From contig OW203764.1 of the NCBI GenBank assembly GCA_934045905.1, forward strand, positions 26,028,954 to 26,092,953: 64,000 nucleotides of DNA, given 5' to 3'. Positions 55,650 through 64,000 of the stretch are shown here, piece after piece; the first letter of the stretch is position 1, and the number at the start of each line of letters is the position of its first letter. The position numbers and the translations under genes were made by a program. The notes beneath the pieces were generated by a model, which was given only the letters and a program-made list of their open reading frames with translations, was not told the origin of the DNA and did not search any database. The DNA is from Leuctra nigra. Its lineage: Eukaryota > Arthropoda > Insecta > Plecoptera > Leuctridae.

Positions 55650-58262
55650 GAACGGTTGCGCGCTTCGATTTGACATCGGTATTTATTGAAAACTATAACT
55701 AAGATGGAGGCGTTTTATTGCCATCATGTCTAAAATTACATCTTCTGCATTTTGTGAATAAATTAATAGCCGAAACTCACCTAAGACGAGCACCTTATCC
55801 TTTTGTAATTATAATAAATTCATAATAAGATACTAATACGGTCCAAACCAGCACATAACATTAAAAACGTCATCTCGGCAAGAAACTTCAAACGTTATTT
55901 TTCTTATTTATATAGATCTTCGCTCTTGTTGGCTACTACATACTTGTAGTGCCTGAATTTTCAGATACCGTACACATAATGTTTGTACATAACTCTGTCA
56001 TGACATTTGGAAATTATAAAAATTGTAAAACATTGACACAAATTTAGACTATAGGAGTCAAGAGTTAGGAAGTAACATCAGCCAGTCTGCTGATTAGTGG
56101 ATTTCCATGGTCTCCGAGTGCTGCGTAGAACGACTCTCTCTGATTTTCCATGACTTCGTGGAGATAGGCAAATCCTATATCTTGGTGTATGCTCTTCGTC
56201 CGGGTGAACATCGGAGTGCGCAGGGCGATCTTGAGGGCCCTGTTCTGCACCCTCTGCAGCATTGTTCTCTCTCCCGCTGAAGTCCTCTCGTACCACACTG
56301 GTGAGGCGTACGTCAGTGTGGGCACGATGACGCTCTGGATAAGAAGCAGCTTGCTGGTGAGCGGCATGGATTTGCTTTTGAGCAGTGGGAACAGCGCCGC
56401 CGTCTTCCCGTTGGCCTTGCTGGCAATCTTCTCAGCGTGGGCCTTCCAGGAGAGCTTGGCATCCAGGGTGACACCCAGGTAAACATTGCTGGGAGACCAG
56501 GAGACATCTGTACCAGAGATGTTTATGGTAGGGGGTTGAAATTTCCGTCGCTTGGTGAAGAGTGTTGCCTCTGTCTTAGATGAATTTAGGGCTATACGGT
56601 TCTCTGTATACCAGTGGCTGAGTACGTCTAATGCTTTTTGCAGAGGCGGGCCAAGTTGATTAGATGCCATAGATTGGCAGATGACTGCGGCATCGTCAGC
56701 ATAGAAAGCTACTTCGGTGTCCGGAATGTTAGTTGGGATGTCATTGGTGAAGATGTTGAAGAGGATGGGGCTAATGATAGATCCCTGAGGAACTCCAGCC
56801 AGAATAGGCCTCGCTGAAGAACAGGCACCGTTGATGTGTACGGTGAAGGATCTTTGATTTAAATAGGAGTGGATGATATTGATTAAGTAGTTGGGGAATT
56901 GATATTTAATTAGTTTTTGTAGTAGGCCTTCATGCCAAACTCTATCAAATGCTTTAGCAACGTCCAGGAAAACTATACCAGTTCCTTTCAGCTTTTTAAA
57001 TCCATCGTTTATCTTGTCAACCACACGTAGAAGCTGATGTGTTGTTGAATGCTTCTGTCGAAAGCCAAACTGCTCATTGATCAGCAGCTTTGTAGCGTTT
57101 GCGTGGCCTCTAATTCGAGCATGAAGGACCTTTTCAAAAAGCTTCGATAGTGATGAGAGGAGACTAATCGGCCGGTAATTTGCAGGGTCACGAAGATTCT
57201 TTCCCGCTTTCGGGAACACAATGACTTTGGCTACTTTCCATTGGGTGGGGAAGTGTTGAAGACGGAGACTGGCATTAAATATTTCAAGGATACGTTCACC
57301 GGCAGGTATAGGAAGTTCTTTAAGAATCGTGTTTGTGATCTCGTCAATACCAGGTGCCTTGCCATTTGCAAGTTCATTTAGATATATAATTACTTCGTCC
57401 ATAGAGCAGAGAACGACTTCATCATCTTCAGCCTGCGCCTTGTGTATAGCAAGATGGGTTCTTACTTCAGCCTCGATATGTGCTGATAAATTAGTCGGCG
57501 GGTTTGGGGAAAACTGATTTTGAAGCGAATCTGCTAGAACTTCTGCCTTATCATGTGGGCTGCATGCAAGGTGTGTACTACCTTGAATGGGTGGATTTGG
57601 TTGTTTGCTTCTTGTCAGTCGTTTTGCCATGGACCAGAGTGGACGACTCCCTGGTTCTAGTGTGGCTACAGCATCTTCCCACCTCTCTCTCCTGTGGCGA
57701 CGAATTAATTCCTTTACAGATCTGTCTAAGAGCTTATATTCTTCATGTAAATCAGGTGTTCTGAGCGCCTGCCATCTCCTACGTGCACGGTTTCGAGTGG
57801 CTATTGACAGTTTAATTCCACGTGGAAGATCAAATATTGTGCACCTTTTTGTATTACAAATGGGAACACTGATCGCTCTTGCTTCCATAATATTTTCCGT
57901 TAATTTATTTACTGCTAAATCTATATCCTGATGCGAATCAAGTGGTCCACTCTCCAACTTATTTGATAAATGCTCTCTGAACTTTTCCCAGTCTGCTTTT
58001 CTGTAATTGAATCGAATGATGGGATCAACGGTCTCGTATGAGTCCCCTACGCTCAAAAGTACAGGATTATGATCTGAAGACAATTCTAAAAGTGTTTCTA
58101 ATTCAATGGAATGTCGCAGATTTTTCACCACCGCAATGTCAAGAACATCAGCTCTTCCTGTAGGGATATGAAGATGTGTCGCTTCTTGCGGTCCAGTCAC
58201 AGTAAAGTCACTTTGCTCTGAATTTCGTAGGCCGTGAACATGATCAAACCAAAGTCGATGGA
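55650..58262 (-). mobile_element. 5'-truncated jockey retrotransposon
   Basis: Covers the 711-codon ORF, about 60 bp of upstream endonuclease sequence in frame, and an AT-rich 3' untranslated region downstream of 56065 whose exact end I could not fix. It lies between CYP copy B and the Mutator-like element. Confidence 0.6.
56065..58200 (-). CDS. Jockey-type LINE: endonuclease end plus reverse transcriptase, 711 codons
   Basis: An uninterrupted ORF. Residues ~1-50 are the last part of the apurinic-type endonuclease (ELSSDHNPVLLSV is its SDHxPV motif). A linker follows, then reverse transcriptase: FPKAGKNLRDPANYRPISLL, EQFGFRQKHSTTHQLLRVVD, IVFLDVAKAFDRVWHEGLLQ, LAGVPQGSIISPILFNIFTN and VAFYADDAAVI with the catalytic YADD. 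The C-terminal thumb region ends near ISRLADVTS. The frame stays open to about 58262 before a stop, so the element is 5'-truncated within the endonuclease. The intact frame points to a recent insertion; it cannot transpose alone. Confidence 0.9.
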   Translation of the reverse strand: MTGPQEATHLHIPTGRADVLDIAVVKNLRHSIELETLLELSSDHNPVLLSVGDSYETVDPIIRFNYRKADWEKFREHLSNKLESGPLDSHQDIDLAVNKLTENIMEARAISVPICNTKRCTIFDLPRGIKLSIATRNRARRRWQALRTPDLHEEYKLLDRSVKELIRRHRRERWEDAVATLEPGSRPLWSMAKRLTRSKQPNPPIQGSTHLACSPHDKAEVLADSLQNQFSPNPPTNLSAHIEAEVRTHLAIHKAQAEDDEVVLCSMDEVIIYLNELANGKAPGIDEITNTILKELPIPAGERILEIFNASLRLQHFPTQWKVAKVIVFPKAGKNLRDPANYRPISLLSSLSKLFEKVLHARIRGHANATKLLINEQFGFRQKHSTTHQLLRVVDKINDGFKKLKGTGIVFLDVAKAFDRVWHEGLLQKLIKYQFPNYLINIIHSYLNQRSFTVHINGACSSARPILAGVPQGSIISPILFNIFTNDIPTNIPDTEVAFYADDAAVICQSMASNQLGPPLQKALDVLSHWYTENRIALNSSKTEATLFTKRRKFQPPTINISGTDVSWSPSNVYLGVTLDAKLSWKAHAEKIASKANGKTAALFPLLKSKSMPLTSKLLLIQSVIVPTLTYASPVWYERTSAGERTMLQRVQNRALKIALRTPMFTRTKSIHQDIGFAYLHEVMENQRESFYAALGDHGNPLISRLADVTS

Positions 58263-58730
58263 GTTATATTATACATTTTCTTGGGAAATAATTTTCCTTC
58301 GTTTCTTATTTACTTAGAGTGAGTGGTGTGTATTGAGTCATGTAAACGACGTCAAGTTACTGTTAGTAATATTTTAAACATCAATGCTTAAATTTTTACA
58401 TTGCATACTGATAGGTACCTTAGAGGCAGATGGGCGGAAGTCAATTTTAATGATTCTTAAAGTGATCTCAAAAACCAGTAATTCTGAGCTGAATTCTTCA
58501 TTCAATCATATTTGTAATGGTGACATGGGCCATTCTGTAAGGGTACCTATACTTCAATTTAACTGTATTTGTTAACATCAGTCAAATAATAGGTATACTT
58601 ATAGAGCTTGATTACCATTCCAAAAGTGTGCACTGAGAAATCCAAAACATATGGCCTTCCGCTCTTATACCTACCTCTGACCTCAGAGAAACGGATATAA
58701 TGAAGCTCACCATGTATTCATAGTTTGCAC

Positions 58731-58800
58731 ACGAAGCAATCAAGAAAGGAAGGATTCCTAATATTCCTCTCTCTGATTGGTTGGAGTAGCGCATGCGCAC
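58731..58800. repeat. MULE left terminal inverted repeat
   Basis: Pairs with 62705-62772. Contains aatattcctctctctgattg then gttggagtagcgcatgc. In Mutator-like elements the ends bind the transposase and the left end usually also holds the promoter. Confidence 0.85.
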
Positions 58801-58970
58801 TATGATATTCTGGGACTTAGAAGAAATTGCAAGGTGTAAGTAGGTGTAAGATTTGAGGTTATGACTTCTTTTGTGACTTTTTGTGTGTTTTTATGACGTT
58901 CGTGGTCATGGAATAGTGCTAGGTAGTAGGTATTGTGATAAGTAAAGTAATACTATAGGTATCTTTAGTC

Positions 58971-59343
58971 ATGGAATCGTGCTATTTATGTGATAAGTCA
59001 CTGTCAAATTCTTACAATCTCTACAAACATTTGCGCAATGTGCACAACATAGTGCCTCAACTCAAACAAGGATCTCCTGGTACTTTGAAGTCCTTTTCAT
59101 GCCACTTGTGCGAGTCAAGTTTTCAGAAAAAGTTTAACCTAAATAAACATCTACGCAAGAAGCATTCCACTTGCCCGAAGACGTCTCCTCGCAAACTTGC
59201 TTCTACCGGGAAGGTGATGAGCAAAATAAAATGTTCTGAATGTTGCTTTGTTCTTGCCGACACCAAACATTTGCGGAACCATTTGAGCGATGTTCACGAT
59301 ATCAACTCGGAAAAGGAAGAATTGAAATTTAACTCACTGAAAG
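58971..59343 (+). CDS. MULE transposase exon 1, three C2H2 zinc fingers
   Basis: Starts at the ATG 58971 and encodes 124 residues plus one base. Three fingers with C-x2-C-x12-H-x4-H spacing: C4/C7/H20/H25, C44/C47/H60/H65 and C88/C91/H104/H109. Donor aaag|gtaagt, phase 1. The fingers probably bind DNA at the element ends. The start was chosen because the first finger begins three residues after it and no upstream in-frame extension with similarity is seen. Confidence 0.85.
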
Positions 59344-59469
59344 GTAAGTGGCTCTTGTAGGACTCACTAATAGAAATGTCATCAATTCATATTTTATGCT
59401 GATTGAAAATTAAAGTTAGCAAACACACTTCAATATCGTAACATTTTGGTTATGTTTTGATTGTTACAG

Positions 59470-59787
59470 AATTTCAATTATGGAAGGCAACGACCGAAAG
59501 AGAAACACGCACACAGTTCGTTTTGATGACAGGAGTGAAAGTACTTGGAAATCGGAAGAAATACTATTACAACTGTCATCGGTCAGGCAGTTTTTCTACA
59601 AAAGCAACTGGGAAAAAAAGGATGAAAAGTCAAGGTTCGAATAAAATTGAAAGGACATGTCCTTCTTCTATGGTTGTTACTGAGTCTGAATGTGACGTCG
59701 AAGTGATTTACTGGAAAACTCACTGCAACCACTCCAGAAGCTTCAGCCGCCTGTCACTCACATATGAGGAACGAACACAACTAGCAG
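59470..59787 (+). CDS. MULE transposase exon 2, GCM1/WRKY-like (ALS2CR8-type) zinc domain
   Basis: 318 nt, residues 125-230. FVLMTGVKVLGNRKKYYYNC then HRSG, a later TCPSSMVV and the end VIYWKTHCNH give probable zinc ligands C160, C188, H209 and H212. This pattern belongs to the GCM1/WRKY superfamily DNA-binding domain common in Mutator-like transposases, and resembles the calcium-responsive transcription factor family in animals. Acceptor ttgttacag, donor g|gtaaat, phase 1 at both ends. Confidence 0.82.
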
Positions 59788-59930
59788 GTAAATTGCACTT
59801 TCACTAGTAACAAAATATGAATATAGTCGTTAAATGTAACTACTATTGTGTTCTGATAGTCAGATTTTATTAAAAAAAATGTAGTAGGTATTTAGTTATC
59901 CAACCAATAAAACAAAATTTCTATCCACAG

Positions 59931-61732
59931 GAAAAATAGCCGATGGAGTGACATTGGAAAGAATTATGGATGACATCCGCGATGAAGCTGTGGACCAGAT
60001 TACTACGAAGAGTTTTGTCACCAAGAACCATCTGCGAAACATCAGGAGAGACTTTAATCTCCACGTAGGCCGACAACACGCCGATGATGCAACGAGTGTT
60101 CACTTGTGGGTTGAGAGTATGAACAAGCTTGGCGTCGAAGAGAACCCTGTTGCTCTGTACAAGCCTCAGGGAGTGGAGGACCCCTCTGGGGTGTTAGAGA
60201 AGAAAGATTTCTTTTTGGTAATATTGACGTCATTTCAAAGAAAAATGTTAGAACAGTTTGGCAAAAAGAAAATATGTGTAGATAGTACTCATGGTACAAA
60301 CCAGTACGACTTTGAGTTGACGACACTTCTGACCGTGGACGAGTATGGATCTGGCTGTCCTGGGGCTTTTTGCCTAAGTAATAGGAAGGATACGCTCTCA
60401 TGGAACTTATTTTTTAAAACCGTCCGTGATAGAGTAGGAAATATTGAAACCGATGTATTCATGTCAGACGATGACCCTTCGTTCTACAATGCCTGGGAAA
60501 TTGTGATGGGTCCATCAAAGCAAAGGCTTTTGTGCACTTGGCACGTCGATAAAAATTGGCGAAAAAGTATCAGAGAGAAAATTACGGGTAGTAATGAAAT
60601 GAAAGCTCTTATCTACAAGGCCGTACGTGTACTTTTGCAAGAAACTAATCCTAATCAGTTTGCAATCTCTCAAGAACAGTTAATTCAAGAACTAACTGAT
60701 GATGAATCGACCAAGGAGTTTGGTGAATACTTCCGAAAACACTATTCTACTCGATCAGAAATGTGGGCGTACTGCTTTCGTATAGGTTCTGGGATTAATA
60801 CAAACATGTATTTAGAGGCACTCCATAAAGTATTTAAACATTTTTACCTTCAAGGTAAGAAGAATAAGCGAATGGATACATGTATAACGGCTTTGATTAA
60901 GTTCAGCCGTGATAAGATTTTTGAGCGTCTGATAAAGGTTACAAAAAATAAGCCTTCGCAGCGTGTCAGCAGTATACATTTGAGTCATCGGCGTAGTGAT
61001 CAAATAACTGATTCAATGATACAGTCATTTGAGGGACCGGTGTGGGAGGTTACATCGAGTAGTAACTCTGATATTCAGTACACCGTACTGAAGAACTCTG
61101 AACCATCATGTGTAAACAACTGTCAATTTCTTTGTCCCACCTGTAACATCTGTGTCCACATGTACAGTTGTAACTGCATTGATAATCTTATCAAATTCAA
61201 TATTTGCAAGCATATTCATGCATGTGTACGCAGGTCATCAGATCCACTAGAAAACGATGTTCTCTTGATGGATAAACTAGATGCTGATGTTGAAGATTCA
61301 ACCACTGCTGATCTGCTCTCCGCTGTACAAGCGCACAATGCGATACTTCATCAAACTGCAGACACGAAGAAATTGATGATGGAAAAGTTAAATCTTCTGA
61401 TGGGACAAGTCTCCTCCTTGGAGTTTACGGAAGAAGATTCGAATGTAGTCATTAAAAGACTTGACCAGTTAATTGACATTACTAAAGACATCAAACGCAG
61501 AAGTTCATTGGACGATGTCGACTTAGATGATGGTGGAAATAAGGAGCCTGCAAATAAAAATGTGGAGCCCCAAACTCGCTTTTATTCTACGAAGAGGAAG
61601 CGTTCTGTGAAAGACAGTAGTGTTACATTTTGCAAACCTTCTTCAAAGCAGCACATCAACATTATTCAAGGACTTAATGACAAGAATCATGAAGTGTTAA
61701 ATATTCATTCAAGTTTTGATCATCTCTACTAA
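59931..61732 (+). CDS. MULE transposase exon 3, DDE core and SWIM finger
   Basis: 599 codons, stop at 61730-61732. The catalytic region: KKICVDSTHGTNQYDF (D348), DVFMSDDDPSFYNAW (second Asp about 411), LLCTWHVDKNW, and TNMYLEALHKVF (candidate Glu 526). A SWIM finger, CNC-x9-CKH (C644, C646, C656, H658), follows. The C-terminus is lysine-rich (TKRKRSVKD), possibly a nuclear signal. Acceptor ctatccacag. Full protein 830 residues with no stop or frameshift. Splice phases match, so the gene could make active transposase, or could be domesticated; intact TIRs favour the former. Confidence 0.88.
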
Positions 61733-61839
61733 CAATATCTACGTGATGGTAAATTAGTTGATGATGATAATGTGATGGTAAATTTGTATAAAAACCATGA
61801 TTGAATCTCATTATTAGTTTTGGAAAACGGTCTTGTATT

Positions 61840-62350
61840 TAATTTTCATTTTGAGGTGCTATAATATCATCTTGTAATTAGGTAGACTATACGTAACTTA
61901 TTAACTGATGTAATTCTTCTATGGACATGGCCATTTAAATCAGAAGACATTTGAGATAATTTTCTTGTATTTAATTTTAATTTTGATGTGCTATAATATC
62001 ATCTTGTAGTATTTACTATTTAGGTATACCTATGTAACTTAAACTGATGTAATTTTTCTATGGACATGGCAATTTAAATCAGAAGACATTTGAGATAATT
62101 TTCTTGTATTTAATTTTAATTTTGATGTGCTATAATATCATCTTGTAATATTTACTATTTAGGTATACCTATGTAACTTAAACTGATGTAATTTTTCTAT
62201 GGACATGGCAATTTAAATCAGAAGACATTTGAGATAATTTTCTTGAATTTAATTTTAATTTTGATGTACTATAATATCATCTTGTAATTAGGTATATAAT
62301 CGTAAATTTTTATTTGGACATGGCCATTTAAGTCGGAAGATACTTCATGA
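61840..62350. repeat. 139-bp tandem repeat in the MULE 3' region, about 3.5 copies
   Basis: atggacatggc recurs at 61921, 62060 and 62199 (period 139), each with atcagaagacatttgagata and tgctataatatcatcttgta. The last unit, near 62318, is diverged. Confidence 0.85.
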
Positions 62351-62520
62351 TTCTTGTGAACAAAGTGAAGTTGAATTGACCGTTATTGTGTGTTATAATC
62401 TTGAATTTAATTTTAATTTTGAGGTGCTATTATATGACCACTAATAAATGTTGTCTTAAACTTACCAATTTCATATTTTTCCCACATGTAAAAATTTATA
62501 TTTAAAGGCTAACGTAGTAA

Positions 62521-62658
62521 GGGCCGGTATAACCAAAGTTAATCTGAGCCGGATTAACTAAATATTGGACTAAATTGGACTAAGCCAATCAGATACCTCA
62601 AAATGAGTGAAACAGTTGAATTTAATCCAGCACAATTTAACTTTGGTTATTACGAGCC
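62521..62658. mobile_element. 138-bp PIF/Harbinger-type MITE nested in the MULE
   Basis: Left end gggccggtataaccaaagtt plus aatctgagccggattaa; right end, reverse complemented, ggctcgtaataaccaaagtt plus aaattgtgctggattaaa. TAA flanks both sides (62518-62520 and 62659-62661). No coding capacity. It inserted into the MULE just inside its right terminal repeat. Confidence 0.85.
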
Positions 62659-62704
62659 TAATTGTTATTAAAAAGCATTTGAAAAATCGCGCCAAATCAT
62701 TCTG

Positions 62705-62772
62705 AGCATGCGCTACTTCAACCAATCAGAGAGAGGAATATTTGGAATCCTTCCTGTCTCGATTGCTTCGTG
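62705..62772. repeat. MULE right terminal inverted repeat
   Basis: gcatgcgctacttcaaccaa then tcagagagaggaatatttgg and attgcttcgt: the inverse of 58731-58800 with about five differences. Confidence 0.85.
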
Positions 62773-62780
62773 TTTGCACG

Positions 62781-64000
62781 AGCTTCATTTGTTTTTCATC
62801 AACAATGTAAAAAAGTAATTTCAACCATTTTACAGAAGTCAAGTCGATTTAAGCTAATTATAAGCGGTTAATCAAAGATATTTAGAATATGAGGTGGTTT
62901 TATACCCATAATAATTTCTTCTGCAGTTTATTGCACAGGTAACCATTATATCACCACAGTACCGAAACACAGATTGACAGCCGTTCTGACACGTTACACC
63001 AATATGGCCTCTCAACAATGAGATGATGTCACGTGCAAACTATGAATTGGTATCACAAATAAAGAATGTGTCGTGTGTATCGGGTCACGATATCAACTTC
63101 ACCTTTATTTTAACGGCGCATTATGACACTATACATTTTCTTTATTTTTCTTACTAATACTCATGGTCATGGTTTACATTTGAAAACTTATGTAATTGAT
63201 TTACCATAATAGGTATGATTAAATTGCCTTCCTTCGTACCTCATTTACGTATTTTGTTGGGCATTTGGTATGTTAATTACGTAACGTGTGTATTAATGAC
63301 GCACAATCTGCTGACAAATATTGCTGTCGTTTTATATTTATGCATACCTCACTGGTGCGCATTGGTCATGTTATACATGACGGGACCCTCTAGTATATCA
63401 TATTCATATGGTATGGTATATGGTATGTATGAATACGATAATTCTAATATAAATATAAATATAATTCTGGTGCAAGACTATACACTATCTGTAAATACCA
63501 TATGATATTTTTCAGATAAAGTATAGTATTGAACGAATTAAAAGTTGAAAATGACCTACCAATACAACGTTATGTGGTCGAGGATGACGTCAAATTATGA
63601 AATATAAGAATTTGCAACATTGGACATAATAGGAAAGGTCCTAACAGAGACATTTATGTAAAAAGATAAAACGATATTTTTGAGATAACGTAGTCTTGAA
63701 ATGGGGAGACGAAACATAATATACTTGATAATGCATTATGTCACGCTCTTGATAAGCCAAGCGACTCTGATCGTGATAAAATTATAAGTGAGTTCGGGGT
63801 GAAATTATCTTTCGATAGAGTGGTCACAATCATATTGTTGTGTGATTTTTTAAATTAATATCATATCTTGGTAATCCAAAGTCACAGCCTTGATAATCCA
63901 GGGTCAATCAAATTCAAGTAATGACATTTGTACCCAGGGTGTAATTATCTTTCGATAGAATCGTCACAAGCTTTGTTTTGGGGCAACTAAGACATGTATT
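62781..64000. other. AT-rich right end of window
   Basis: No recognisable gene. attcatagtttgcac in inverted form at about 63033-63050 matches the sequence just outside the MULE left repeat. A near-repeat pair, gtgaaattatctttcgatag (63799) and tgtaattatctttcgataga (63940), lies near the end. A 96-codon ORF at 63215 has no recognised similarity. Confidence 0.5.

Larger units (their letters stand above)
58721..62780 (+). mobile_element. Mutator-like element (MULE), apparently complete, about 4.05 kb
   Basis: Core terminal inverted repeats: 58731-58800 (acgaagcaatcaagaaagga onward) and 62705-62772, inverted, agreeing at roughly 65 of 70 positions. They enclose a three-exon transposase gene, a 139-bp tandem repeat and a MITE. 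Outside the core the ends are ambiguous: atgaagctc occurs just outside both, and attcatagtttgcac outside the left end recurs inverted at 63033-63050, so a rearranged outer right end is possible. No 8-10-bp target duplication could be assigned. Confidence 0.8.

Noticed and set aside
56189..57931. Plus-strand ORFs inside the jockey element
   Set aside because: Antisense to the intact reverse-transcriptase frame and without recognisable domains.

Overview
The window is nuclear DNA of an arthropod, almost certainly an insect: spliced genes with GT-AG (and one GC-AG) introns, an NR5B-type nuclear receptor (Hr39), a tandem pair of CYP2-clan cytochrome P450 genes, and dense jockey-type, hAT-type, Mutator-type and miniature transposons. 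The species cannot be named from the sequence alone.

Layout. (1) 1-8.2 kb: no recognisable exon; three minisatellites (about 60-bp, 90-bp and 63-bp units) and AT-rich DNA, probably upstream intron of Hr39. (2) 8.2-22.2 kb, plus strand: the last five coding exons of Hr39, from the FTZ-F1 box through the ligand-binding domain to the AF-2 helix and stop; the zinc-finger exons lie left of the window. Its 8.75-kb intron carries a textbook nested transposon (a hAT MITE inside a second 8-bp-TSD element) and a ~370-bp MITE. (3) 25.5-40.5 kb, minus strand: CYP copy A, eight exons with consistent splice phases giving a complete 496-residue P450. (4) 44.4-54.3 kb, minus strand: CYP copy B, a tandem paralogue with exons 2-8 intact but no recognisable exon 1 in the window. 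(5) 55.2-58.3 kb, minus: 3' fragment of one LINE and a 5'-truncated jockey element with a long intact reverse-transcriptase ORF. (6) 58.7-62.8 kb, plus: a structurally complete Mutator-like element with ~70-bp terminal inverted repeats and a three-exon, 830-residue transposase (three C2H2 fingers, GCM1/WRKY-like zinc domain, DDE core, SWIM finger), itself carrying a 138-bp PIF/Harbinger-type MITE.

The two P450 copies act as empty-site controls for each other. The 209-bp MITE in copy A, and a jockey fragment, a MITE in intron 6 and a MITE in the 3' flank of copy B, are each missing from the other copy, so they arrived after the duplication; the 30-bp minisatellite abutting the exon-7 acceptor and PBS-like motifs around exon 6 are in both, so they predate it (or were homogenised). 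Both P450s share unusual residues at two normally conserved sites (I-helix acid and the glycine after the haem cysteine). Hr39 and the P450 genes converge tail to tail; nothing in the sequence shows a functional link between them.
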